From: Rhynochetos jubatus | Taxonomy: Eukaryota; Chordata; Aves; Eurypygiformes; Rhynochetidae | NCBI GenBank assembly: GCA_027574665.1 | Contig: CM050650.1 | Location: 104,505,086-104,569,085 of the forward strand | Direction: 5' to 3' | DNA: 64,000 nt | In this document: positions 1 through 12,900 of the stretch, one piece after another | Position numbering within the stretch: position 1 is the first letter of the stretch | Layout of the letters: each line of letters begins with the position of its first letter | The notes under the pieces: model-generated | What the model was told of the DNA's origin: nothing | What the model saw: the letters and a program-made list of their open reading frames with translations, nothing else | Database searches by the model: none | Made by a program: the position numbers and the translations under genes

Positions 1-1385
1 AGGAACTGTGCAGAGAATACGACCTTTAAGGCAAGGAAATAATAGTTGACTGGTTTCAACACATAAAAAGTTTCCGTCCAAGGAATCAACAGAGATCTGA
101 ATGTTCACCTGCCTTTTTTGAGCAAGAAGCCTCGGTATGGTTGAAAATTTAGGCAAAACATCTCCCCTGTAATTTCAACTAACAGGTGCGTATCCTTTTA
201 AACACAACTTTAACATCACAGATATATGGCCACCATATTTTAGAAGCAGAAAGAGTAGTTTGATGCTGCATCCTTTTAAAATCTCTATATTTACCATCTC
301 CACTGTACATCTTATTTTTCAATAATAGTAGTAAAATAAGATTTGAATGAATTCCTTTTTCCTGACTCAAGTTCCTTATACGCATTTATTTAAATAAAAT
401 CCAGGGGACCCAAATGTCTGCTGCAATATGGACCTTAGTCACTAGCATTTATTTTTGTTTCTAGGGGTAACTGATTTAATTTTCACTTGTTTCACCCTCC
501 TTCATTCTTAACTAGGTCTGAATGTATCTAATCAAGGGAAAGACACACATCCTGGGTACTTCTGCACAATTCACAGTACCAAGGCTGATGTACGATAACC
601 AGAAGTGAGGCAAGGATACAAGGCTGTGACCCTTCAAAGTGCTTCATGTTATATTAGCAGGGACTAGCCATTAAACAGGACATTACAAGGATTGCTCTAT
701 TTCCCATTAATTTCATAAGCCTCACTGAGTTATCTGTGAATGCATGTGTATCACTTACAGTCACTTTTCTTAATAAATGATTCATATTTAATGGGAATAA
801 TAAGTGTTGCTGCAAGTTTGTAATATGATTTTTTTCACTGCAATTTCCTTCTCACTGTTCTTTCAAAACACTTAATCTTCCATACTAATAATTAGCAAAT
901 TCTTGTTAGCTGAAGGGGAAATCATATCTTACGGTATTTGCACCAGATAAACCAGATCCATTATAACCCATCTCAGTACTATATTTTGCAGGACATGGGA
1001 AATGAATTCCCAAAGCATAAAACTATGCATTATTTTTTTATCATGAGCCTAAAAAAACCGCCTCTCCTGATCTTCTACTGTAAATATTTTCATTTGTCTT
1101 TAGTAGTAGCACTCTGGCTTAAATGGTGAAGGAGAAATGAAATACAAAATGCTGTTGAACTCCATCATAAATAATGTACAGTACCTAGGGAGGTTTATGC
1201 CTTCAGCTATGCATGTGTTCCTTTTCAACATATGTATTTTGCATATAAATTGGAGAATTGGGTTTAGTCTGTAATGCTTTCATTTAATTGATTCTGAAAA
1301 TAGTGACAGTCTCCTAAAATTAAACTGCTTGTGATGGACCTTAGTACAAGCCAACAAAAAATGTGAGTGAACCAGCAAAGGATGC
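1..1385. other. AT-rich non-coding DNA
   Basis: Nothing recognisable. The reading frames are all shorter than 70 codons, with no domain or motif. No repeat family was recognised by eye. Confidence 0.6.
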
Positions 1386-1389
1386 CAAC

Positions 1390-1825
1390 ACAGAATCGCA
1401 GAAGTGCTGAGGTCAGAAGGGGCCTCTGTAGACCTTTAAGTCTGAACCCCTGCTCAGCTCAGGGTCACCTAGAACAGGATGTACAGGACCATGTCCAGTC
1501 TGGATGTGAACATTCCCAAGGATGAAGACTCCACAACATCTCTGGGAAACCTGTCAGTTTTTGACCACCCTCACTGTGAAAAGGTTTTTCTTATGTCCAT
1601 CAGAATACCCTATGTTTCAATTTCGGTCCATTGCCTCTTGTCCTGTCAGAGGGCGTTACTGAGAAGAGCCTGACTTTTTCTCCATTCCCTCACATCATGT
1701 ATTTATGCACATTGATAAGATATGCACTCCTGAGCCTTCTGTTCTCCAGGCTGCAGTGAGCAGCAATTCATCTGTTGTTCTCCCCTTGTCCACCAAGCCA
1801 GGAATTTCAGTCTATCATCAGCTTG
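1390..1825 (-). mobile_element. CR1: Old CR1 LINE fragment, 3' part
   Basis: CR1 is the dominant avian non-LTR retrotransposon. Read on the minus strand the element ends at about 1390 with the degenerate CR1 tail (plus strand acagaatcgcagaagtgctg). Further in are the usual CR1 phrases for the region that in younger copies reads 'first-come damage to the flanking host', here seen as ggatgaagactccacaacat and ttctccaggctgcagtgagc. Many substitutions and small gaps indicate an old copy. It carries no usable ORF; the right-hand limit is approximate. Confidence 0.8.
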
Positions 1826-4252
1826 GTTACCATCCTAGAGCTGAATATACGTGATTTAAGAACCAAAGAGTTTAATTCTAAGAGTGTTCCAGTTCTGGAT
1901 CCTAACCTGAATAAAAGAAGACTTTAAAAAGGATGGACCCAAACCCTTAGATCCAAATGCAATTGGACTACACACTATTAGAAATCTGTATTCAGATCCA
2001 GACTTGCGATCCAGACAATGATAAAAATCCAGTTTCAGAATCAATGAAAATGGAAGATCCAGAATATCATGTGGTAGGGTCTCCAGAAGGTACAGTAGCA
2101 AATATGTTGCACTTCATTACAAAACCACACAAAAAATTGCTCCAAGAGAACGTATACTTTGTTTACTATCCTGTTTCCTGCTTGATCTTGGGATGACTGG
2201 ACAATGGGTAGTTGAACTTGTTTCCCTGCCTCTTGGTTTGCACCTCCTTCCACTTTTCCTGCTGAGAAATGACCCCTGCTGAGTTGCAAATTTACTGCCA
2301 GATAAAATGAAGAAGAGGTACTTAGAAATGAAAGGTAACAGCAGTGGAATAGTGTTTGGAATTGAGGCGGGTGATGCTAAGAGAGTTACATGGCTATAGC
2401 GTTCACCCCTATGTCCATCATGTCCTTTGGAAGGCAGAATTAGCATCAATGACCTTGTGATACAGCTCTGCAAGAATACCCTATTTGCAAATAATTCCAA
2501 GATATTTTGATACTCACACTGCTGATATAGTGCAGTTGTCCACATTAATGTAAATTGTAATTGCTGTGATACGTGTTCTACAGACAAAAGCTTCCTACTA
2601 CTATTATTATCGTTATTATTACTATTATTATTTGTGAGAAAATATTTAAATAGTGCAATTCTCTCTACTGTATATGTTCCTCTGATGAAATACATTCTGT
2701 TATTCTTAAAATGAGTATTTCCTCTCTGATATCATGAAGTGGCCATTACACCATCTTTATTACAATTTGTGATATAAATCCAGTGGAAATTGGTCTTCAA
2801 GTTAGGACTTTTAAAATTCTACATCAAAATACCATTTAGTAAATCCAATAGATACATTTTTATAAATCTATCAAAAGCAATGATTCTTCTGACATAATTC
2901 TTCTGCCTGTGGTCTATATTAAAGTGATGGAAATAGCTATGAGTCTAAAACCAAATATGTGCCATAAATAGAACAAATATGCATTTTCTGTATGGTTAAA
3001 CCATACTCATATGCAAGACACTGAGTGTGGTCTCCATACCATTCTCTAACTCCTTGACCATTAGTTAAAATGGTATTAACATTTGTTAGTCCATTATAAT
3101 AAACTAATAACCAAAATAATAGAAATAATGATAAATATATGTTTGAGGACCCATGAGGTAATAAATCTACTGAACTGAAATGGAATCCTTTATAAGGCTC
3201 CAGTCTCTTCAGTTGTATACTTCCCTTGTGCAAAAGGATGCCTATTCTACAAAGCACTTGTGCATATGCCTAATTCTGTGTAAGTGGATAATACCAGCGC
3301 TACTGGTTATGACATAAATTGTTATTTTATGACATCAATTGTGGACACATCTGTAGAAGAGTGAAATTAAATTGTTAAAATATTATAATTTAAAATTTAT
3401 AAAATATAACTTTTATATGTTAATATATTTTTATTATCTTAGCATATTTCAAGGAAAGGAAATGTTATTTCAGTAATAGTATTTTCACACCATTGTGTGA
3501 ATTTTCTCTGTATGTGTGCTCTACAATTATGTCCCAATAGCTTAGTACTGTACACAGATCCATCAAGTCATTATGTCACTTCTGTGAAATTACTTTATTT
3601 AATTTGACTTTAATCCCAGATATTATACAGACTTAACTGAATGAGCATTTTAGCTTGAACTATATGCCATGGCAACACTTTATTTTAGAAGGCACAGAGA
3701 ACAATATGTAATTAGTATTATAAATACGAAATGGCAATGAAGGTGGAAGTGGTTAGGTAGATTACACTATCTATTACATGAATAGACATCATAACATAAT
3801 ACATAATATTTAAAAACCCAAATAATTTGCAGTGTAAAAATGCAGGAAATATCTTATTTACCAATATTCACTATTTAGTTTGAAATCTTAAATTAGTAGG
3901 GAGTAAAATTAAAAATGGAAGAGAAACTAATTTACTGACTGAATAAGAATTTAAGATCTGTGGGACTTTTCGACATAATAGTACTAATATTTGGTGATAA
4001 TGGTATTAATGTGTTGGGTTTTTTATTTTCTGTCAATGTAAGGTAGCTTTCAAACTTACGTAATGATTTTGCAAGTGTGTTACTGGTCATATAACCAACG
4101 TTGCTATTCTGAAAGAGTAGCAAAACACCTTCCTTCTCAAATTTCATATCTGTGCTTTCAGAATTGCTTTAAAATATGTTTGATTTAAAATTTTTTCCCA
4201 TTTCAGCTGTGATTATTTCTGTTTACACATGCCCCTCCCATTTAACAGCTTT
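1826..4252. other. AT-rich non-coding DNA with an interrupted ATT tract
   Basis: No gene seen. An interrupted (ACT/ATT)n trinucleotide tract lies at about 2594-2632, and a very AT-rich stretch at about 3355-3440. A 192-codon open frame on the minus strand (2117-2695) has low-complexity serine/asparagine content from the ATT tract and no domain, so it was not called. Confidence 0.55.
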
Positions 4253-4790
4253 TGTGGTTTAGCCCCAGTCAGCAACTAAATACCATGCAGATGCTCCCTC
4301 ATCTCCCCCCATCTAGGTGGGATGGGGAGAGAATTGGAAAAAAACTCTTGGGTTGACGTAAAAACTGTTTAATAGGACAGAAAAGGAAGAAGAATTAATA
4401 ATCATAATTTTACTGATAAAGAAATATACAAACCCAAGTGATGCACAATACATCGATAGCCCAACCCCAAGCAGCAATTCCCATCTCCCTGGCCAAATCC
4501 AGTTTTATATTCTGAGCATGATGTTATATAGTATAGAATATAATTTTGGCCAGTCTGGGTCAGCTGTCCCAGCTATGCCCCCTCCCAGGTTCTTATGGAC
4601 CTCTACCCTGGCAGGGCATGGGAAGCTGAGAAGTCCTTGACTTAGTATAAGCACTGCAACTACTTAGCAACAACTAAAAACATCAGTGTGTTGTCAACAT
4701 TATTTCCTACTAAATCCAAAACACAACACCGTACCATTAGGTAGAGCTATTAGGTGGAAAATTAGCTCTATCCCAGCCGAAACCAGGACA
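4253..4790 (-). mobile_element. Solo LTR, ERVL-like avian family
   Basis: Plus-strand start tgtggtttagccccagtcag and end in ...ggaca match the reverse complement of the LTR at 9362-9953, so the sense strand is minus. The sense strand carries a TATA-like TATAAAA (plus ttttata near 4503-4509) next to the family phrase catcatgctcag. No internal retroviral genes lie on either side, so this is a solo LTR left by recombination. A clean target duplication was not found, so the ends may be off by a few bases. Confidence 0.75.
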
Positions 4791-7700
4791 ACAGCCCAGC
4801 CTTTGTTGTTGCGTACAATATGCTCATCTTTCTTGAAATAGAAACAAAGTATTCATTTTTGAATTCTGCTTCATTATCTTTGGTGCCTATGTCATTAAAT
4901 CCATTTCCTTCCTCTCTTCCTCCCTTCCTTCCTCTCTTCCTCCCTTCCTCCCTCCCTCTACTGCTGGTTTTAAAAAAACCCCTACAAAAACTTGGTCAGT
5001 ATAAATGTTAGCACCTCTCAGTCCATCTGTATTACGACTGTTAAAAGGTTGCATTTACTTTGTCAGTTTGACCATTATACCCTCTCTTTGTGCTGTTGGT
5101 TTATCCCTAAAATATATTTTCAAATAATTTTTCATCCCTTTAGATCTGGTGCGCTACACCAATTTTCTGCGTGCTTGAGGAAGTTGTAGATAGTTTTTCC
5201 ATATTTGACTTGTGATTCAACAGCACTAGGAAAGGAATAGAGTTGTAAATAATGTACAGTAGGAAACAACAAAATTAAAAACCTCAAGAGCAATTTGGAA
5301 AAGTCATCTCATTCTGCATCAGGCATTACATCTCCTGACATTTTTAATCTCCCAAGAGAGTAGATAATGAAGAAGAAACTTGGAAAATTACCATAAACAC
5401 CAAAATTTAGCTGAAAATTATTTCTATAAAAGCCACAAGTATTTATTTTTAAATTCAACCTTAATTTTACCTACCCAGTAAACAGAGTGAAGCTAATAAT
5501 TCAGAATATTTTTTTCCCACACTGGATTGGATATCTACTAACAAATATCTCAGTACTATCACTTTTTATTTTCTGCTACCACTGACTGTAAAACATCTTT
5601 ATTATTTAGATTTACTGTAAGCTTTCAGACAATATTAGTGTCTGAAATCTTTGCTCTGGTAAACAAAACCATAGAGAAAGGGACATGTTGGGAAGTAGCA
5701 CAGTAAATTAAACTATAGTTACGCATCTAATCATAATTACATGAAAAAATTATCAGAAGCTGAAATTATTCTCCTAATACCTTAGTGTTCAGGAATTCAA
5801 ACCTATCAATTGGCTACTAAAGATTATAGACTTCTTATTCTGCACACAAGCAAGTAATTAACTTTACATCCCCTTCTTATGACTTTCAAGCTCTTGTCCT
5901 TTTAATTATAAGATCCAGAGGGTAGCTTTTATGTTACTATTATCTCTATTAAATTTTGAATAAAAGCTGCATTGAAACTTGATATATTAGTCATATGTAA
6001 TAGCCTGCTAGCTTCTGATAGTGCTATTCTAATAAAGTAGCCAGTCAGTGGGAAGAATGTACTTTAGTTTCCCTTTTGCATATGTACAGTCACTTTTTTA
6101 AATGCCAGATTGGTCATTTTAAGTAAACAGTTCTTATTTAGATTATTTATATACTAGCATATTATAGAAGGACAATCTAAACTTACTGATTTCTCCTGTT
6201 TCTTTATTATTGTTTCTGGTCGTGTTACCATAGGCTCAGTTTCTACTCTGAAATACACAAGTATACCGTACGACATTACAGATTTGTGGAAAAGGGCAAT
6301 TAGAAGTTAAACATTTTCAAAGGTCTAAAAAAAAAGAATCTTTTTTGTGTTCTGAAAGTAGCAACACATGTATTGCAGATGCCACACCATTGGCTTGTTT
6401 TTTAAAACATATATATATTGGTCACTATTTGGTGAAGGTTTGTCATTGCTGTTTCTGTTAAAAGAAAACAAAAGATTCAACAAAAATATCTAAAAGATTT
6501 TTTAAAATAATAAAAAAAACCTCTATGAAATTCAAGAAGCTTTGAAGTGTTAAAAATTTTCTATCTTTGTTTTTTCCTGATCAATTCCTTTGATTCCCAC
6601 AGGTGCAGAGCAAACACAGCATTCCTCAACAGTCTTGGGAGTTGTCGCTGTTTGCACTTCCATTAGAAGGGCCTGGCAGGTGGCAAGTTCTTATTAGATA
6701 AATAATCCAAGAACAGCAGAGGCCAGGACAGCTTTCATCTTTAACTTTCAGATAATAAAGATGTGGCTCCCGTTTCTTCACGACAAAGCAGCAAATGACA
6801 ACAAACATGAACAAGCAGGATTTTGTAGCTTACTGACTGGAAAATACTGGAGCTTCTGGGTTTTGGGTCCTAGTTTCAGGATTGCTTTTGGCATTTCAGG
6901 TAAAGAAAATATCATCGGAAATATTTTTGTGGCAGGGAGCAGCATCCATGCTCCCCACCCTTTAGCCATCTGCGTTATTCATTAGACTCTTGTGTCACAC
7001 TCTCCTTCCTTTGATCTTCTGTCTCTGTGTCTCTTGCAATTTTCTTTTCAGGGTGGTCCAGTTTCAGCAGCAGAGACATAAAGGTGGATAGACCTGCCCC
7101 CTGCGACCCTCAAAGTGCTCAAATGCCAGAAGAAGGTGGGAGGTGAGCTGCCTCCCTCCTTCAAGGGTCTCGAGGATACCCTCCTCAGGGGTTCTAACTC
7201 TGCAGACTCCCCGCAGATGGTGCCAAACCACAGGCTTGTGCTCAGCTCCGGCAAATGAACAGCTGACGTACAAATTAACTGCACCAACTTCCGGCCACCC
7301 TGCATTGGATATGACCCTATGCTATAATGTCTGTAGAAATTTCAGCTAGATAAACCAATCCTCCCTATAATACTCAGAGCATCGTGTTACAAAGACGACA
7401 CAAATGTAAGTATTAATCCGATCTGTACCAAAGGAGTATATAATAAGCTCCAGAGAGGGGGAAAAGGCTACTTAAGGCCTTTTATTTATTGCTGTATTTA
7501 TAACACATAAAAAGAGTACTTAGGTTGGCAGTACTTGTCAAAATCATCCACAAACCCACTAAGTTTTAATAAAGACATGTCTACGGTGCCAACCAGCGTT
7601 AGGTGAAAGGGGGGTAGAAATATTAAGATCACAGTATGAAAATGGACAATTGTGCAGCTGAAAGTCCTCCTATACTGAATCTGTTCTCTTGCTGTTTGAC

Positions 7701-9361
7701 AGCTGTAGGGGCTGGAACACTGTCTTGGCTTTAGGACTGGATTGCAGTCCCTGTTGAATGTTGATTCTTATAATTTATGATGCTTGCAGCAATGGCATTG
7801 TTTAGTATGGGTGACAAAAATATGTGAGAGAAAGGAGGAAATACAGGTAACCTTGGGACTATTTTTTTTAACTGATGAGGGAAACCCTTCAATAAATAAT
7901 TGAAGAGTGTTAGCAGAGGAGGAAGATTGCCAGGATAAAAGTCGTTTTAATAAGATCCATACTGCTTTTAATACTGCTTGATGGCAAAATATTTTAAATA
8001 AAAAGGTATAATTTAGATGAGTGTTTGAACGGTGGCCCCATTGCTTGGTTGTATTATATTTTCAGGTGGGTGAATTAAATAATTGAAGAAATTCCTGGCT
8101 GCATTGGACCTTTTAACACCTCTTAGTTTAAAGGGCAAGATTACTGAATTATTCAGCTCACTTCATAGATTTTGGCATTGGAGTAGTGAGCAGAACAAGA
8201 TCACCACATAGTTCTGCTAATGCATATTATGAGAAACCTAGGAAATAGAGGACTATGAAGAAAATTCTGACCCAGAGCACAGGTTTAACTTCCCCTTGAA
8301 TGCCTTTTCAGTGCTGAGTATATATTTCTTTGCCTATTATTTTCTCTATATTTTTAATCAAGAGTAAAAGACCACAAATGCTTTAGGATTATTTTAGGCA
8401 TGTTTTAAATACTGACTCTTAACAAAGCAATAAAATGCACACTCCCTTCCTACATTCCCTAGTACCTTTCGGTGTCTATAATTTTGCACACCTCCACTTT
8501 GTCTGACAAGGGACATCAGGGCTGCTTAGCAGTCACAAAATCGGTATCACCAGGGCTCTACTCAAAGGTGCATTTTCTGATGCCTTGGCTCAGAGGCTCC
8601 TAGAAGACACAGGTAACACCAATGTCAGAATGATGGACATACCAGCACCACAGTTGTGACCAGTTTACACAGCATTCTGGGGAGGAGGAAGGGTGCTCTT
8701 TTGTATTGGGAATTTGGAGATCTGGATTCTAGGCTACGTTTGGCTCAAACCTTCAAGGCTGAAACCCATGTTAGAGCATGATGTACTGGTTGTACCAGGC
8801 TAGGCTGCAGTGCTTGAGCACTACCCCCTGTGCTGAAGCTGACACAGACCTCTGCAGAAATTAATGCAGCCACAGAGTTCTCTGGAAAAAAAACCAAACA
8901 AACAAACACAAAAAAACGGAAGTAGGTCTGACTACCACTATATTTTGCATAAGTATTCCTTAATGCAAAAGACAAGTGTTGTTCCCAACATCTTCTGCAG
9001 AGGAAGATGCTAGGAACAACTTCATGTTCATCCTGTTACAGAGTTAGGAATTAAATCACTCTTTACCTGAGCACCTTTGGTTTGCTGATGTGCGGTTGTC
9101 CAATTTCAGCAGGTTTTCTTCCGGTATTGCTGAACACCTCATGTCTGCTGATCCCTGCTGCCTGCCGGGAGAGGAGAGTATAGCTGACTCACAGATGGAG
9201 AAAGGCCTCGAGCTCTAGTGTCTCATTTCTGGATGAATCAATTAGTCGGTGGAACAGAAAAACACACATTGGTCTCTAGAGCCTTAGCCTATTATATTTC
9301 CACTAGGCAGCATAGCTTCTGAAGGAGCAATGGAGAAGAGTCAAACAGCTACATATATTTG
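4791..9361. other. Non-coding DNA
   Basis: No gene recognised. It contains the CT-rich repeat described separately and short A/T runs. A pyrimidine-rich stretch ending ttcttttcag at about 7051 resembles a splice acceptor followed by a more GC-rich segment (7052-7320), but no protein match was recognised in any frame. Confidence 0.5.
4905..4962. repeat. CT-rich tandem repeat, 20-bp unit
   Basis: The 20-bp unit ttccttcctctcttcctccc occurs twice in perfect tandem (4905-4924 and 4925-4944), followed by a degraded cctccctccctc tail. It is an all-pyrimidine strand of about 55 bases, the type that can adopt triplex (H-DNA) structure. Confidence 0.9.
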
Positions 9362-9953
9362 TGTTGTTTTTGTCTGGGATAGAGATAATTTTCTTCATAG
9401 TAGCTGGTATGTTGCTATGTTTTGGATTTGGGCTGAAAACAGCGTTGTTATCACAGGGATGTTTTTTGTTACTGCTGAGCAGTGCTTACACACAGTCAAG
9501 GACTTTGCTGCTCCTCAAACCACCCCACTAGCAAGTAGGCTGGGGTTGCACAAGAAACTGGGAGGGGACACAAGCAGGACAGCTGACCCCAGCTGACCAC
9601 AGCAATATCCCATAACATATGACATTGTGCTCAGCAATAAAACTAGGGGGGAAGTTGATGGGGACCATCAGCCAGTTGTTGGTGAGAAACTGTTTTCATT
9701 TGCATCACTTATTTTTCTTGGGTTTTATTTTTCTCCCCCTTCCCCCCCACCCCCAGTATTATTATTATTATTTATTATTTTTAATTTTATTTCACTTAAA
9801 TTTTATCTTATTTCAATTATTAAAGTGTTTTTTATCTCAACGCCCAAGTTTTCTTGCTTTTACCTTTTCAGTTTTGCTCGCCCATCCCACTGAGGGGGGA
9901 GTGAGTGGGCATCTCTGTGGTGCTTAGTTGCTGGCTGGGGTTAAACTGTGACA
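9362..9953 (+). mobile_element. Solo LTR, ERVL-like avian family (full length)
   Basis: It begins tgttgtttttgtctgggata and ends gggttaaactgtgaca, so it has TG...CA ends and a length of 592 bp. The 3' half has the AT-rich poly(A)-signal region and then a U5-like segment ending ctggctggggttaaac. It is the same family as 4253-4790 and 14914-15586, but in opposite orientation. The flanks atttg (9357-9361) and atatg (9954-9958) match at 4 of 5 positions, consistent with a decayed 5-bp duplication, the size expected for class III (ERVL) elements. A pyrimidine run and an ATT microsatellite (about 9733-9780) lie within it. Confidence 0.8.
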
Positions 9954-12900
9954 ATATGAAATGTTCAGGAAATTTCTTCATGTGGTGTTCATGTATGTTT
10001 TCTTCAGATTTTCAGTCCTGTAAGTAAAAGCATATTCTCCAATGCACTGTCTGATTGCTTACAGGTGTTTCGTAGAGCACCAGGGAGCCTTGAAAGGGAT
10101 ACTGAAGAACATGAGAAGCCTTATGATCAAAGGTTGTGATTACAAGCAAGTTAAAAGAGAGAGGTCTATGAATTTTCTCATCAGGATGTAGAGTTGACTG
10201 TTCTGCCATACTCAGAGTTGGTTTTGATGGTTGGCTATCAGCAGGGTAATGTTTTTGAAATTATTTTGTTTGGCCACTTCTGTAGGAGGATTTTTCTCAC
10301 TTTTTGAATAGGACGCCAGTGCTATGCTGTTATGATTATTTTAGTCAAACGTATGTGCCAAGGGATGTACAGACACTGTGACACTGTTTTAGAGAAGACA
10401 ACAGATTAATGGATTTGCTAAAATAAAAGCTTATCATTTTAAGCTAAATATCTAAAGATGAACCGGGCTACTTAAATCTACACCATGTTGATCTTATATA
10501 AACGTTTCTATTGGAACATTTTACATTCTTTTTTGTCTGAAAAGTGTCCAATTCATATAGAACATTTTTCTATAAGTAAAACAGTTATAATCCAAATTTG
10601 CAAGTCTGAAACTGTGAGAAATGTTCATGTGGCCCTCTTTCACAAGGTGCTGAGTTTTGCCCCAACTAAAGGAAGCCCCTGAGCCAACATCCAGCAAGTC
10701 ATTTAGATGACTCATTTCTTAATCTCCTGAATTTCAACTGATATAGTAGTGATGCACCTAAATTGAAGCGATGATCCTATATACCTTTCTGGATTATTAC
10801 ATTTTTCCAAGTAGAGTCATTAAAAAAAAAAGCAAGCAGCCTGTTGTTGGCAGCTGCACACTATTACCTCAACAGTAAGGTTATGGAATCTGATTTGTCT
10901 GTACTGTTTGTACAGTATAGGAAGCCTTTCTAAAATCAAGATCCATGCTGTGTACTGCTTCATTTCTGCTGCATTATTCCAGTGCCATCAGGAACATTCA
11001 TCAAGCATGACCTTCATTTAATTAGTCCATCCAGTTTCCTCTTGGTATTATTTCCTCCTATATATGTATGGGATCTATGTTAGTCAGCCTGCAGCCTCTG
11101 GTACTTGTTGTAGCCTGATGTTTTACATTTTTCTTTTGCTGCTTTCACAAAATTCATGGATTCTTTCTCTAAGGCTCTGGTTCCTCATAAACTTTTTATG
11201 TTCTTAAAGATTTATGTCCATATAGCTTTTAGGATGATGTCAGACGTCTTGTTCAGAAATAAAAAAACAAACCAGGAATTTTCAAGCCATGCTGCTACTC
11301 TCATTCTTCTGCAAATAGTTAGGCAAATACAGTAATATATTTCACACTTAGTTTTTTCTTACTGGACAAGAATAACAGCAGGTGCAAAACAGCATCAACT
11401 CCAACTTCTACTTTCTCATGTAAACCCTGGCTTTGACTGTATGACAAACATGTGCAAAGCATTTACAACTAGTTTAAGAGAGAAAAAAAAAAAAAAAAAA
11501 AAAGATTGTCATTTGGACCAGATGACCCTGAGAGTATCTTTTCAACTTCCCACAGAGCACCTGAGCTTTCTAATTAATTGTTTGGATACCAAAAACCACC
11601 CCAAACCAACCACCCAAAACCAAACAAATAAACCTCCCCAAAACCCACCAGAGGAATATTTTGTGTGAATTGCTCACAAATGAGGAAAAGGTGACAAAGA
11701 ATGGCAGCATGAGCTAGGAAACAAATCAAGCTTATTGGAAAATTTCCATAAGAAAAAATGAGATTATATTTACATTGAAAAAGCAAATATATAACTATAT
11801 TCATATCACAAGTCTTATAAATCTCAGAATCACAGTACAGTGATAACAACGGTATTATGATATCATATGTCATGAAAAAGAGAAGCAGCATATTACAATA
11901 GATAGTTTTGAAGTATGTCATGCTAAAAGAATACAGATTTAGTTCATATGTGGACAACTCCGGAGGTATAAAATTAGCTGTTTTAAAGATTTTGACCACA
12001 TTAAACATAAACACAACCTTTCTGCATGACCAGCTTTCTTCACAAGCCCTGGGAAAGGCTCTCTAATGTCACTTCCAGTCCAAACTAAAAAGACATGAAT
12101 CTTATGTTTGCTTCTCTGTCATCACAGTTTCTTGACCACCTAAGGCCTCTTATTTCACCGGTGGTCATAGCAATTTGATTTGCTGGAACACTCCAAGAAA
12201 GGCCATGAGCCAGACTCCCTGCTCCCTCAGTTGGGCAGAACTAGCCATGAAAAAAAAAGTGTGAAATAATCAAAACAGCTGAGAAAACACAACACAGTCT
12301 CCCTGGTAAAATCATATTTGGTCTTTGGAAGCAAAAAGCTGTGGCTTGGGAGCTGCTGGCTATATACAGTACGTGGTAGAGAAATGCTTTTCCTTACAGA
12401 GGCCCCAACTCTGCCACCTTTAACTCCGAGTAGTAGAGTGAACACACACACACTCACACTTAAAAACACTTGTGATTTACTAAGATTCTTTTATTTCAGC
12501 ATCTTCTTATATAATTACTTTTAAAGTGACAAACCGTGTGAACGAGTTCGTCGAGACAGTGCCCCAAAGTCCCCTTTCTCGAGTGAGCAACTATAAACCA
12601 CTGCATTAGGAAGTCATATGAACTTGCAGAGTTTTATTCTTGACACTCCTCCCTCATGTTGAAAAGTTTGATCTTTCTGTGCAGAAGTTTTAATTTCAGC
12701 AAGGTATGTGACTTTCTCACCCCCCTTTCCCCGACTTTTGTGGACTTCCAGCAATGTGCAGACCCCACTGAGGAAAACCTGAACCCTGAATCCTCAGAAC
12801 ACTGATACCGCAAATTGGCATTATCTTCTCTTCCAGACATGTTTGTAAATAAAATGTATTGTGTGTGTATTTGATAGTCACCATTAGTGAGTGCTTACCA

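Noticed and set aside
2117..2695. 192-codon minus-strand ORF
   Set aside because: It contains a low-complexity Asn/Ser run from an ATT/ACT tract and no motif, and its composition matches the surrounding non-coding DNA.
7030..7320. Possible exon after a pyrimidine tract and CAG
   Set aside because: Overlapping frames are open on both strands because of GC content. No protein similarity recognised, no donor or partner exon.
11574..12014. 146-codon minus-strand ORF with hydrophobic segments
   Set aside because: Hydrophobicity follows from T-rich codons in AT-rich DNA, and the frame runs into an AC-rich simple stretch. No family resemblance.
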